Of a stretch of DNA of 64,000 nucleotides, positions 38,101 to 48,600 are shown in pieces. The stretch is from Fasciolopsis buskii (Eukaryota > Platyhelminthes > Trematoda > Plagiorchiida > Fasciolidae), in the NCBI GenBank assembly GCA_008360955.1, contig LUCM01009254.1, forward strand, positions 1-64,000, written 5' to 3'. Each line of letters begins with the position of its first letter. Position 1 is the stretch's first letter. The position numbers and the translations under genes were made by a program. Below the pieces are notes generated by a model. It saw only the letters and a list, made by a program, of their open reading frames with translations. It had not been told where the DNA came from and searched no databases.

Positions 38101-40822
38101 ATAATATTTTCCCACTCTGGCAGTTTTTTTAATACCCCTACGGTTTACCGCGGGCTCTGTTCAATTTCACCATCTGGAAATTCGGTTAAAACTCGAGTTA
38201 CACGTTCGATTCTGATTGTCAGTGAACACCAGGGAGAGCATCAAGCCAGATGAAAGCTTTCGGTTGGAAATTACCCGCCTAACAGATTGCCTGCGTCGTC
38301 TGTTTTGTATGCAAGCATGTTACATATTTCGCAAAAGAGTGATACTATAACTTGTGAAGTAAAATGTTTGTGCTATTTTTCTTTAATAACTTTATGCATT
38401 CCGATTATTACGATTCAATAAGCGACAGCCGTTCACCAACTGTGAGAAGTAGGTGAGAATGTGATAACGTGTGCTTGTCTTCAGGAGCTTTTGTCTACCC
38501 GCCGCATACTTCTTAACGGTTCAGAAACGAATTGCACCTTTACCCTCTCGCCATCGCGTTATCTCAAAGTACTTTGTTAGATTTCAAGTATGGATGTTTG
38601 CATTTGACCTGTTAACCTAGCGCACGATTTTAGACATTTTGTGACTGAGTTGTCCATCAGATTACTTAAGCTGATTCTACGTTGTGACTCATCTCAGGCC
38701 GCCTTAGCAGGTTGGACTTTTATTTCTGATCTCCTGTTGACCTCTTCAAACGCGTACAGTTTCTTACACCTGACGAAGCTTTTCTTCATCAACTTTCGTT
38801 ATATAACTGAGCATCTTATCGGCCTACGAATGACCTCTCACCGAACTGCTTGATCACCCTACTTCAATTCGACTTCTAAAGTTTGTTAAGGAAGTAATTT
38901 CTTAACCTGTCAGCAATCTTCACAACTTGGGCCAGTCCTATGTGCTCTTAACAATAGGTTGATATTGTGGAAATTTTTTTGGTTCCAGTAACATTTTCAT
39001 GTTCCCATTTTATAGTGAAATTTGTCAGGTTATTTTAACCCCTTCTACGACGTCTGTTTTCCCTATTTGGCAGATTAGTAAGGTTAAGCCAAGGTAAAAG
39101 AAGGGCACACAAGTTTGGTTTGAGGCATACAGTCAAATATCTTAATACTGCCAAGGATAAATGATTGATTGTATTCTATTTGAACACTGTCTTTGGTGGA
39201 GAAAGTTTGTCGTAGGATTTGGCGTCCGAGAACTCAAAGAGCAGTTTAACATAGCCCCTATCCAGCATTATGTTTAGTCTAATTTTGTTGGTTACAGTGA
39301 TCCCAACAGAGTTTGCCAAGACTCAGTTTTCAGTTGAAAGTAATGGATTATACGGGTGCAGTCGGCGTCTCACCATGTTACTCAAAAATTGCGCCACCCC
39401 ACTTGTGGCCTCACACTTCTGATAATTTTCTTCTTAGCGGCACCATTCGTGTGTACTGGAAACTTGTTAAAATAATGTCCAATATTGCGAAGGAATCTGA
39501 AAAGTTTCTGCCCATATCCAGCATACGAAATCGAGAATACCCTGTCCAAACGCAATATGACTACCTTCAACTAGTCTATCGCATGCAGTATGCGCATAAG
39601 TCTACTTCATTCACTATAAACTAAATTGTACTCCGAGTAGATTTAACCGTGATAGTGGATCTAACATGGAAAATCTGGTTTTGCTCAAATATTGCAGTGT
39701 TTGTTATCTTTTTGAGTTCCTCAACAAGAATGGAACCCAGTCAATTATTAAAAAAGTTGATGTGACTATCTGTACAGTTGTACTCGGCTTACTTCCACTG
39801 ATAAGCTCGAGACCAATCCTCACCCAGATACAAGGGGAGTTTTCAGAGAATAATTCTGATACCAGCAGTTTTTGCTTGCCTTGTCAAACTCGTCACTTAC
39901 CCGGATTTCGTTCCTTGGACATTTATCGATAACTCTTTTTGGCCTGTTCTAACGTCATTTATGGAATTCTCAGTTATCTGCAAGAAAATCTAAACGAAAT
40001 TAGTAACTGTTAGTCTTGCCAATCTCTATCACGAAATACTCCTAAATCTGTTCATGTTTCCGTTAATCTTCGTCGTCGTTTCCGCTATTCGAACGCTTTT
40101 GTTGATCCTCCATCACCAGCAATTAATAATGAATGCATTCGAAACGATTATCCTGTGAGTTAAATCGTCTTACTTCGGCCAAGCATCTGCCTAGGAGCAA
40201 AGATGTTGAATCGTTGCCCTTCGAGCCTTCTCTGATGTCTTTTTTAACAAATCTTCTTACTCATGCCCGGTCTGAAGGAAAAGAATATCGGATTTGCGGT
40301 CAGATCGCTGAAGCTAATCACGTGTCATACTGAAGTTGACACTGACTTGTTTGCAGACTGCAATGTCTAAAATTGCATGATGCTTTTAATAATTTGTAGA
40401 ACAGTTGCTTTGCGGCATCCTTGGAGCATGAGTGCAGCGAAAGAGACATGTCCCATAACTCATAGGACCCCCTACACGGTAGGGAAACTGGGAGACCGGC
40501 AAACAGGACTCTGAAAGTTTGTACACGCTCGTTCCAAATCTTTTTATGTTACACGCAAATCACCAACTCCTATCAAGGTCATTTTCATTGTTATTTCCAT
40601 GAGCACTTATTCTGTTTTATTACTGACCATTTGGTCCCAATGGTTATAAGCATGTGCTTATCTTGTCCAAACTATTTCTCTTTGTATCATCTGTTCAAGT
40701 TGCATATTCGACATCACATACTTAACTTCACCTGCTTTCACTTGACTCTACTTCAAGATACGAATTACGATATAAGTGTACCCTTCGCAACCGAATGTTG
40801 ACCTACAGAAAATAATTATTAA
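32174..40822. other. Long stretch without a recognisable gene
   Basis: Apart from the doubtful LINE end at 33900-34055, nothing is recognised. 34100-38600 has almost no open frames. The plus strand from about 38640 to 40350 has clustered short frames that may be the ruined 5' part of the LINE at 40823, but no endonuclease motif supports this. Confidence 0.45.
33900..34055 (+). other. Possible 3' end of a LINE (uncertain)
   Basis: CCCTCTGCTGGCCGCGTCCC is GC-rich against its surroundings and is followed by TTTATGTACATTGTTGTTTC, ATTAATAAAGG and a run of AAAGATAAAGGATAAAAAAG. This resembles a LINE 3' UTR with polyadenylation signal and A-rich tail. No coding sequence of an element is recognised just upstream, so the call is weak. 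Confidence 0.25.
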
Positions 40823-42150
40823 GATGTGCCTAAGAAATCTGCTGGTCTTGGATGCGTGGATCATATTTTTAGTCTCCGACAAGCGTTAGAGCACCCTTTT
40901 ACTTTCACAAGGTCAACGGTCACCGTGTATATGGACATTCGTGCAGCCTTTGACTCTGTTGATAAGCCTGCTTGATGACACTGTTTGTTGAGGTATGGAG
41001 TAACTGAGTAGCGTGTCGATCCTCAGAGAGTTGTACCGTTACAAGCCCTTCCGGTGGTGGCCAAGCGGGTAAGGTCGTGGCGTTCGAATGTGAAGTTCGC
41101 AGGTTTGAATCCCCCACCACCAATCAACTTCCTCACTTAGAAGACCACTGCTGACAGCGGCCCCCTTCCTGAAAATTGCTGTATCTTGTTATTCAGGTCT
41201 GGTTAGGGTATGTGGTCGGCTTTCACCATTCTTCATCGATTCCGGTAAATTACGACAAGGCTGCTTATATTACAAATACTTTGTCACTGTGGATGTTCTA
41301 CAGATCGCTCTATCTGTCCTTTAAATGGCATAATTCAGCTCTTCTGAGGAAACAGATGTTTTTACTTAGAGTTTGCTAGTAATATCGCCTTGCTGACTGA
41401 CAATGCACAAGCAAGACAAGACGCATTGGACCACTTCGTAATTGAGGTTTCTGTGTAGGGTATTTGTTTTGCGCCTCCAAAATACAAAATAATTCTTCAA
41501 GTGTGGCAGGAGCCTGTACCTGCACTCCTCCCTTGAGATGATAGATTAATGGCATTCAGTAGCTTCAATTACCTCTGGAGCCTGATCCCATCTGGCGAGG
41601 GGTCACATCACCAAGGCGGTCACATCACCAATTTCGAAAGCCAAAGCAGCTTTCGAGGAATTACCACATTTGTTGTAACGCCTTGAAATCCAGCTTCCAC
41701 TCAAAGGGATGTTGCACAATGCCACAATTCTCAGTGTTCCGCTTTATGGTTGCAAGATCTGGCCTATCCGCGTTGAGGAGACCCGGCGACTTTCTGCTTT
41801 TGACCAGAGAATTCCCCGAAGCATTGCTCGTGGGAACATCGAGTGAGTGAAGACTAACTGGTGTGTCATATGTTGGGTGCAGGTGCTCGTTCACTGACCA
41901 AGATTTTTGCTCTACGTCGCTCTCGATGACTTGGATACGCACTGCCTATGTTTGCCAATGACCTACCTTTTCGTGTTCTTTTTTCGAGTGCTGGGTAAGA
42001 CTGGAAGAAGCAATCTAGCGGTCAGGCTAAGTTGGCTTAGAGGCCTGGAGAAGTGAGCTTCGGTTTTGGCATTGTTTAGTGCTTCCCACCTGCCTGGTTG
42101 GACTCCAGAAATGAGATGTTTATTTGGAGACGCTGAGTGTTACGGCTGAG
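40823..42150 (+). pseudogene. RTE-like LINE reverse transcriptase, degenerate, with a nested SINE
   Basis: 40823-40972 is open: GLGCVDHIFSLRQALEH then YMDIRAAFDSVD, which is RT motif A, ending at a TGA. Past the SINE (41051-41195) other frames give VRVCGRLSPFF and SGKLRQGC (motif B), then FASNIALLTDNAQ where active enzymes have FADD or YADD (motif C). Later come LKGMLHNATILSVPLYGCK and IWPIRVEETRRLSAFD, and a decayed tail with RLPTCLVG-like sequence to about 42150. The order is that of RTE-type elements abundant in flukes. Many stops, frameshifts and the lost catalytic Asp pair make it dead. The 5' endonuclease part is not recognisable upstream. Confidence 0.8.
41051..41195 (+). repeat. tRNA-related SINE (family 2) nested in the LINE
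   Basis: Interrupts the LINE frame between RELYRY and SGLVRVCG. Its head is tRNA-like: GGTGGTG pairs with CACCACC as an acceptor stem, an A box TGGCCAAGCGGG at 41058-41069 and a B box GGTTTGAATCC at 41102-41112. A tail CTTCCTGAAAATTGCTGTATC follows. It is not scored as a tRNA gene because the anticodon arm is poor and the insertion context is that of a retroposon. Confidence 0.65.
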
Positions 42151-42542
42151 AACTGACGTCAGTAGTGTGAATGCTGTGTGGCCTGTCTGCAGAATTCATC
42201 CCACCTAAAAGCAATCCGAAAACAACTAAAAAAAGCGCAAACTTTGTATGATTAAAACATAACAAACAGTTGGCTTGTTATAGCTCATTATTAGTTTTCC
42301 CCTCTGTTTGTCACCATTCCGGAATTCCGATTACATGCTGTCGCTTTGGCATCGTACTTGTTTTTAAGCCGGTGTATTATGTATATACATATATTTATAT
42401 AAGAGAGAGAGAAATATTGCCTGTGTACATTTTGACGGCAAAATTTTATCGGAATTTTCCATCAATTTTTACAGTTCATCACATGACCAAGTTTAATCCC
42501 CTTGTACGAAGCAGAATTTTGGTTGATTTCTTGTTGTATTCG

Positions 42543-42583
42543 GTAAGTGAACCCGTTTATTATTTCCTCCCTTTGGTTGTTAG
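42543..42583 (+). other. 41-nt intron in the 5' UTR of the PH-domain gene
   Basis: A strong donor (GTAAGT at 42543) and a pyrimidine-rich stretch ending in TAG at 42582-42583 define a 41-nt intron. The exon downstream (42584-42690) is open in the PH frame, but the upstream exon does not join it in an open frame with a good start. The first Met of the PH frame, ATG at 42648, sits just before the first PH beta strand, so 42584-42647 and the upstream exon are read as 5' UTR. Very short 5' introns are common in flatworms. Alternatively the AG at 42583 could be a spliced-leader acceptor. Confidence 0.5.
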
Positions 42584-42647
42584 GTCTTGGACTGGCATCA
42601 CCACAGTTCCGTTGCCTCAGAAATTGAAAAACATTGCCTCAAAATCC

Positions 42648-42690
42648 ATGTCCACGATTATTAAGGAGGGTCCATTACAAAGATGGAATG
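42648..42690 (+). CDS. Coding exon 1 of the PH-domain gene (residues 1-14)
   Basis: Encodes MSTIIKEGPLQRWN, the first PH beta strand, and ends with one base of the next codon at a GTGAGT donor. The 39-nt intron that follows (42691-42729) ends in TTGCAG. ATG 42648 is chosen because it places the PH domain at the extreme N-terminus, as in evectins, and because the frame upstream crosses a splice site without a consistent phase. Confidence 0.7.
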
Positions 42691-45600
42691 GTGAGTCTCA
42701 TTCACTTCGTCCTTTATTTGTCATTGCAGACAGTAAAAGCCGATGGGAACAAGCATACGCTAGACTGAATCAATCTGGATGGCTTGACTGGTATGAAAAA
42801 GCCTCATCGAAGCGGCGAATTCATGGAGTCGATTTAAAGGTATATAATAAAATGTAAAACAAATGACGACAGTTATTTTGGTTTCTTATCCTTCAAGTCC
42901 ATTTTCTGGTTGTCTTATTTCAGATAGTTTATTTTTTGAAAACTTTTTCAGGTCGTAGCTGCTTACTTTGCATTCGGTGACATGCTTCAAATGCTGCCTA
43001 GACAACCGTCCGGTGTGAATACGGAAAATCGAAAACACGTAATGGCTGTACCGCATGAGCCTAATCGTGCAACAACTATGACATTTCTAATGTGCAACAA
43101 CGAGGCCGAAATGAAGTATGAATTGTTGACTGGCGATTCAGACGTTTATTGGTTTGACAATAATAAGGTCTAAATCTGTATTATTTCATTTAATCGTTGT
43201 TCCGGCAATGGAATTGTATAATTCACGAGCCATTTCTGTGGAAGATTCGCGCTATAAATAGTAACTGGTTTCCGGTTCAGTAGATAATGCTGAGCATCAC
43301 AGAGCTATGAAATTTTTGTCAGGTCGGTCTTCATAATTGAGGTTGTGCGCATGCCAAAATTAGGGGAAAGTTTGGTTATTTTCCTAATAAAACATTCATA
43401 AAAGCACTCTTCTTTTACACCTTCATTTCTGCTGGTTTGATAACGATTCATAGAAATCAACTGACCTAGCTTATCATGTTTTCTTAATGACTTTAAATGC
43501 TTGGATTTGCCAAGATAAACAATGTCCATCCGAATATCGCATTCGAATGACCTTGCGTTATATTTCTGGGATGAATTTTTTGGCAGGGCTAATTTAAGAA
43601 AAGTTCGAAAGCACTGACAGAAAGTGAACGTTTATCCTGCTCCACTCATCAGTGTTTTCTCCATTCCAAAATGGTTATATTTTCGTTTCTTTCCCCTATA
43701 CGGAAAAAAGACCGAGTGAATTAGATACCAAAATTAGACGTACGAGCGATCCCGGTCAAAAGATAGCTTTCGAATATTCACAGAATAATTGCCGTGCCTT
43801 GCTTGTTATCCGCAAATACCCAATAATTGTCTTGTTAATTATTCTGCTCACTGGCCAATCCTTTTGTTTAATTTTACAGCAGTTGGATCTCGGCCATCTA
43901 TTCGCTGGTGAGTCTCATTCTCAATGTTTAATTTACTCTCGTACTAATGACGTGGTTTGGTGAAAACAAACTGAAATACCTCAAGCCTTTCTAAGTAAAG
44001 CGTTGCTGTGCGAACATGGTTTAATCGGATCAAATACTTCAATATCAACTCAACCAAATCTTGTCTGAACGTATTCCACACAAGTACATGCTGGGCATGG
44101 ATGTTAACATCGAGCAAACTTGGATAAATGTCATTGGCAGAGAATATGTAAAAATAATCACCGTCTGCGCTAGTGCAGGTATTCAAAAATAAATGATCCC
44201 AAACGGAATATCGGTCCATTTTGAGTCTCACTGGAAAAACTCGATCTTCTCAAGCCCCGCGCGGCGGTACTCAGGGCTCACTTCGCACGGTGCCTTCCTA
44301 CTCTAAATCAGTTTAGATCCGACGGTTAGATAAATGAACAGACGTAACTGCGATGTGCGCGTACTGGTAACATTCCAATCCACTTCTCATTACTCCTGGA
44401 CTTAGTTTTTCTGAATTCTACCTTGCATACGGGAAATCATAATAAAAAGTCACAGGCTGGTCTGTTCTCCTTGCCGCTGACAACTGATCGTTCTTTCGTT
44501 TCTCCTCTTCCCATTGTATTAGCTGTCAGTTCTTCACTAATTGCTTTGAATCATAGAATACTTGCAAGCCAGTAATATCTGCCGCAACGTCCATCTTAGT
44601 CCACTGCAGAATATACCTCGTCCCCAGGAAAGTGGATATGAGTTGTGCAACAGTAGGCCTCATATTAACGATCGGAAATCTTGTTTTGGCTACGTATTTT
44701 CATTTTGGGACCCTTTCAGGTATTGTCCAGGGTTCCTTCATACCACACGTCTGCATTTGTATTTCACTGTCCTAAAGAAAAGTCTTAAATAAATCTGAGT
44801 GTCGCTGTCGGAATGGCTTTCTGCAGCTGTTGTTGTGTGTTACAAAAGCAACTTTAACGAGGGTAAGCAAATAAATTCGATGGTTCATTTTGATTTACTA
44901 AAATTACGTTTGCGGAAATAAATATTTCCAGTAAGATACTTCTTTATGATAATCAGTATATCGATAGATCAATCAACCAAAAGTCTGGAGCGAATTGTGG
45001 AAATAAGACCGGAGATAAACTTCATTAGTTAACAGTTGCATTTCTAGCTTGAAATTGGCGTGATGTGCTGAAGTCATGTAAGCATAATTCCATCAGCCGA
45101 ATTCGCAATTCCGGGTAACTTTACCTCGGTGAACATGGACTAGGATGAAAAGAACTCAAGAATAATGATTAGTAATTGACACCTATACAAAATACGTGTC
45201 CTGATATTATAAAACTGGCCAAAACTGGACATAGGACTTTTCAACCGGTCCGAATCAATCCGAGAAAGCAGTAAATATGACACTCGTTTTAATTAAATGA
45301 CTGGGTTCTATTGGATGAAAAACACAAGAGTTAACATTTTTGCTCCCTCCACTGTTTTGTGTAATGTGACTGGCGCATTTCGCTACGTTGGAAAAGCCCT
45401 CATATGACTTGGCCAGTGATATTTACAGGGTTAACACCAAGGCGTTCTAACCTGAGACTAAAGGGGTTCGAACTCATTCACACCCGCCCAACTTCCAAAC
45501 GTCCACTTTTGACTGCGATCGCCTTCCTAAAAAATCACCTTCTTTTGGTCATGCCAATGAAATTGGCAAACAAAAATGTAATCAATATGTGGTAAACTAG

Positions 45601-48600
45601 TTTCATAAAGAACATATTTCCAGTTAACCGGGTTTGGATTTGATGCATCAGTGATCTTTTGTTTCTGATGGTTTATCTCTAATGGGAAAGTCAACTAACA
45701 TTCTAGCTTTCCTACGTTTATTATCACTTGGAATGAAAAGTTTTTTGCAGGCATTCTCCCTCATTTGATACACTGTAACTTTTCAAGCTCGAAAAATTTG
45801 ATTCCAAAGAATCTAGTTTGTCTTTGGTCAACTTTTGGTAAAATTTGCGGCACGATTAGGACATAACAAAACCGCGGTGAAAGTACACTGATTTGGAGGC
45901 ATTCCAAATGACGCTGAGGTATACGTTAGCAATTGGTTATTTTCATGAAATAATTCACCATGTGATATTACTGCTCAACTCACCATTAAGAAAAGATGGA
46001 AGCATTGTACAGCTGTTTCATCCGTGTTAGGAACCGTCAGTAGTACATATTCACCGCCCCCGAACTGGGACGCGAACCTTGGAGGGACAATTTTGAGTCG
46101 AACGCGTTAAACATTACTCTACAGGACAAGCTCTCGCTTTAACAGAATAAAAAATCTAACCACCAAAACCATTAGCCGCCTTCTTTTTTTTATTTTCTTT
46201 TTTACTTCACAGTTCAGTGAATCCCCTCCGGAGAATCACACGGGAACTGATCCGGAAAACACATGTAAGTGTTAAACATTAAACACCCCGTATTATCAAT
46301 GAAATGCCTCATTACCACGATCACTCAAAGATAGTTCAATACAAACAATGAATGTAATAACTCTTCTAATAACGCGACATCTGTTATGAGTTCGCTTGGA
46401 TGAACGACAGTACAGTGCTACCTTCCACAGTGAGCTAATGAATAATGGTCAGGCCGTCCTTGATGAAATACACCGTGGCGGACCCAGTTATGATTTTTTC
46501 CAATTCAGGAATATTCTAACCTCAAAAAAGTATCATTTTGGAGATCTTATGGATGACTTCTGACGCAGGAACATAGCTGTAGCTCCAAGTAGAGACATGA
46601 CGTCATGTCGAGAGCGCGCAAGATGTTAGCGAAGACTTACATGCGTCTTTAATTTTCGGCTAAGTCCGTCCAAATAAGTAGATTTCCTACAAAAGAAATT
46701 CAACCTGGGTGATGCCGCCATTCGTCTTGTTTTACGAGACACTGCGAATACATAAGCCGCAGATCTTAATTTAATAGAAGCCCGAGAACTGACCACGAGC
46801 AGAGATGAACTACAAAATCTGATGAATGAGTTTACCTGCAATCATTAGTATTTTAGCAGTGCCACTGGTATTAGTGCATTGAAACTAACTAAATGAAGCG
46901 ATCAATTCAGCGGCTCAGTAGTTTACCTTCAGGGAAATTACTTTTTGCATTGGTGTAAAATACTGCGAAACAGTCGTGTTGATTCATTTCTAGAATATAT
47001 CGGTAGATAGCACTTGTCCAACAGACCACACGCATAAATATCTGTTCCAAGCTAAGAACATTGATTATGTAGATGGCAGCTCTCAGTAGAAATGGTACAT
47101 AGCTATCTACCCATGATTTTAGATCGACAGGCAATTTGATATTTTAGTGCATGTTAATCTGGTGAGAAAATGCATAAGAAACCAGGCAACGAAATTATCA
47201 ATTAAACTTGTACGTATGCGGATAGGAAGCTTCCCGTGAAAATGACTGGTACAACTTGGTGTATGCGCTGTCCAGGCTGTGCTTTGTTTGGTGGACAAGG
47301 GAAATTTTGCAAGTTACTCACTTTCAAAAGACCCTTTTGTGTCAATGAAAGGTGAACGGAACAATTATTAATAAACACAATGCGCTAACGTGGTTTATGA
47401 GAAAGTGTCATTATTTTCAAAGTCACTGGCTAAAATGATTCAACTCCATGAAAGAGGGATTCCCGATGACGGATTATCAGATTCATAACTCTAGGAGGAA
47501 AAACTATATGGTCTTGCACACAGATCGCATTCGATACAACAAACCTATTGTGAAATCCAAAGCCCTGCTTTGTTTGTCTTATCGTGCATTTCACAAAGTA
47601 CGTTTCCATCGTACTAGGGGATACCTGGCCCCTGCTGTGCTCCACTACCACAACTAGAGTTTACGAGATACGCATGTGCTTCTGAGGGCTCACAACGCAA
47701 AACCAACATTAAATATAAATATGAAGGAACAGAAGACACAGATCACATGATGCAGGCATTTCTTTTGCTCTGAGTAGCATATGTAAAACAAGTGAATGCT
47801 CGTTAGAATGAGACAAGGAGCAACACAGTAGAAAACAAACAGTTTAGACAAACTCAAGAAATCGCTTGACGGAAGCCGACTGGTTAAAGCCACGGCAGGG
47901 TAATCTCGATAAACTCATCAGACCATCCGTTCGTATTCGGAGTCTGTTATGCACCTTTCGTATTTGATCAGCTGTGAAAAAATTTCGGGCTCTATACCAT
48001 TTGGATTTACGAGACCCCGTTTGTAGGCAAATGTTGCATAGCTGGAGAACTGCATGTACTTCACATTCCTAGTTGCTTCATGATGAACTGCACAGCTTGT
48101 CACTGAAAGATCTTCCCTTGCTTGTAGGTGAAAAGTTTAAGCGTATTTTGTTAAGCTGACTGATGAGTTCTCATCGACATAATACCTACTCTTGATGAAT
48201 TGAGCGATATGACTAGGCATTTGCTTTTTAATCATCCCGGGGAATGTATATGTCATTTTCGATCCAAGAAGAGCTACCAGTGGCAACACCATCAAAGTTT
48301 GTATGACTGCACCTCATAGACAAAATGTTTGTTTTCAGTACATACAAAATTAGACCCTCGATGTATGGGATAGGATCAGATAAAGTGAGGTTCAATGTAG
48401 AAAGTATATCATATAAACAGTCCACTAATTCACATTTTCTGACTTGCTGGTAGCTGATCCGGAGTATTTGATAATTAAATTGAATCCTTTAGACAGTGTG
48501 GTGTCAAGTGTTTTCTGATAGTGTAGAGAGTAGACAGCCAACGTGCTTATCTGTGGCAAGCGAAGTTTTGCTTCCTTCTGGTTATGTGTGCTTTTTATCC

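Noticed and set aside
41053..41115. Functional tRNA gene
   Set aside because: A and B boxes and a GGTGGTG/CACCACC stem are present, but the anticodon arm is poor, the sequence interrupts a LINE frame and a diverged copy exists at 45405; better read as a SINE.
42270..42583. Upstream part of the long plus-strand frame as coding
   Set aside because: It crosses a consensus donor (42543) and acceptor (42583) whose phases do not keep the PH frame; treated as 5' UTR and intron.
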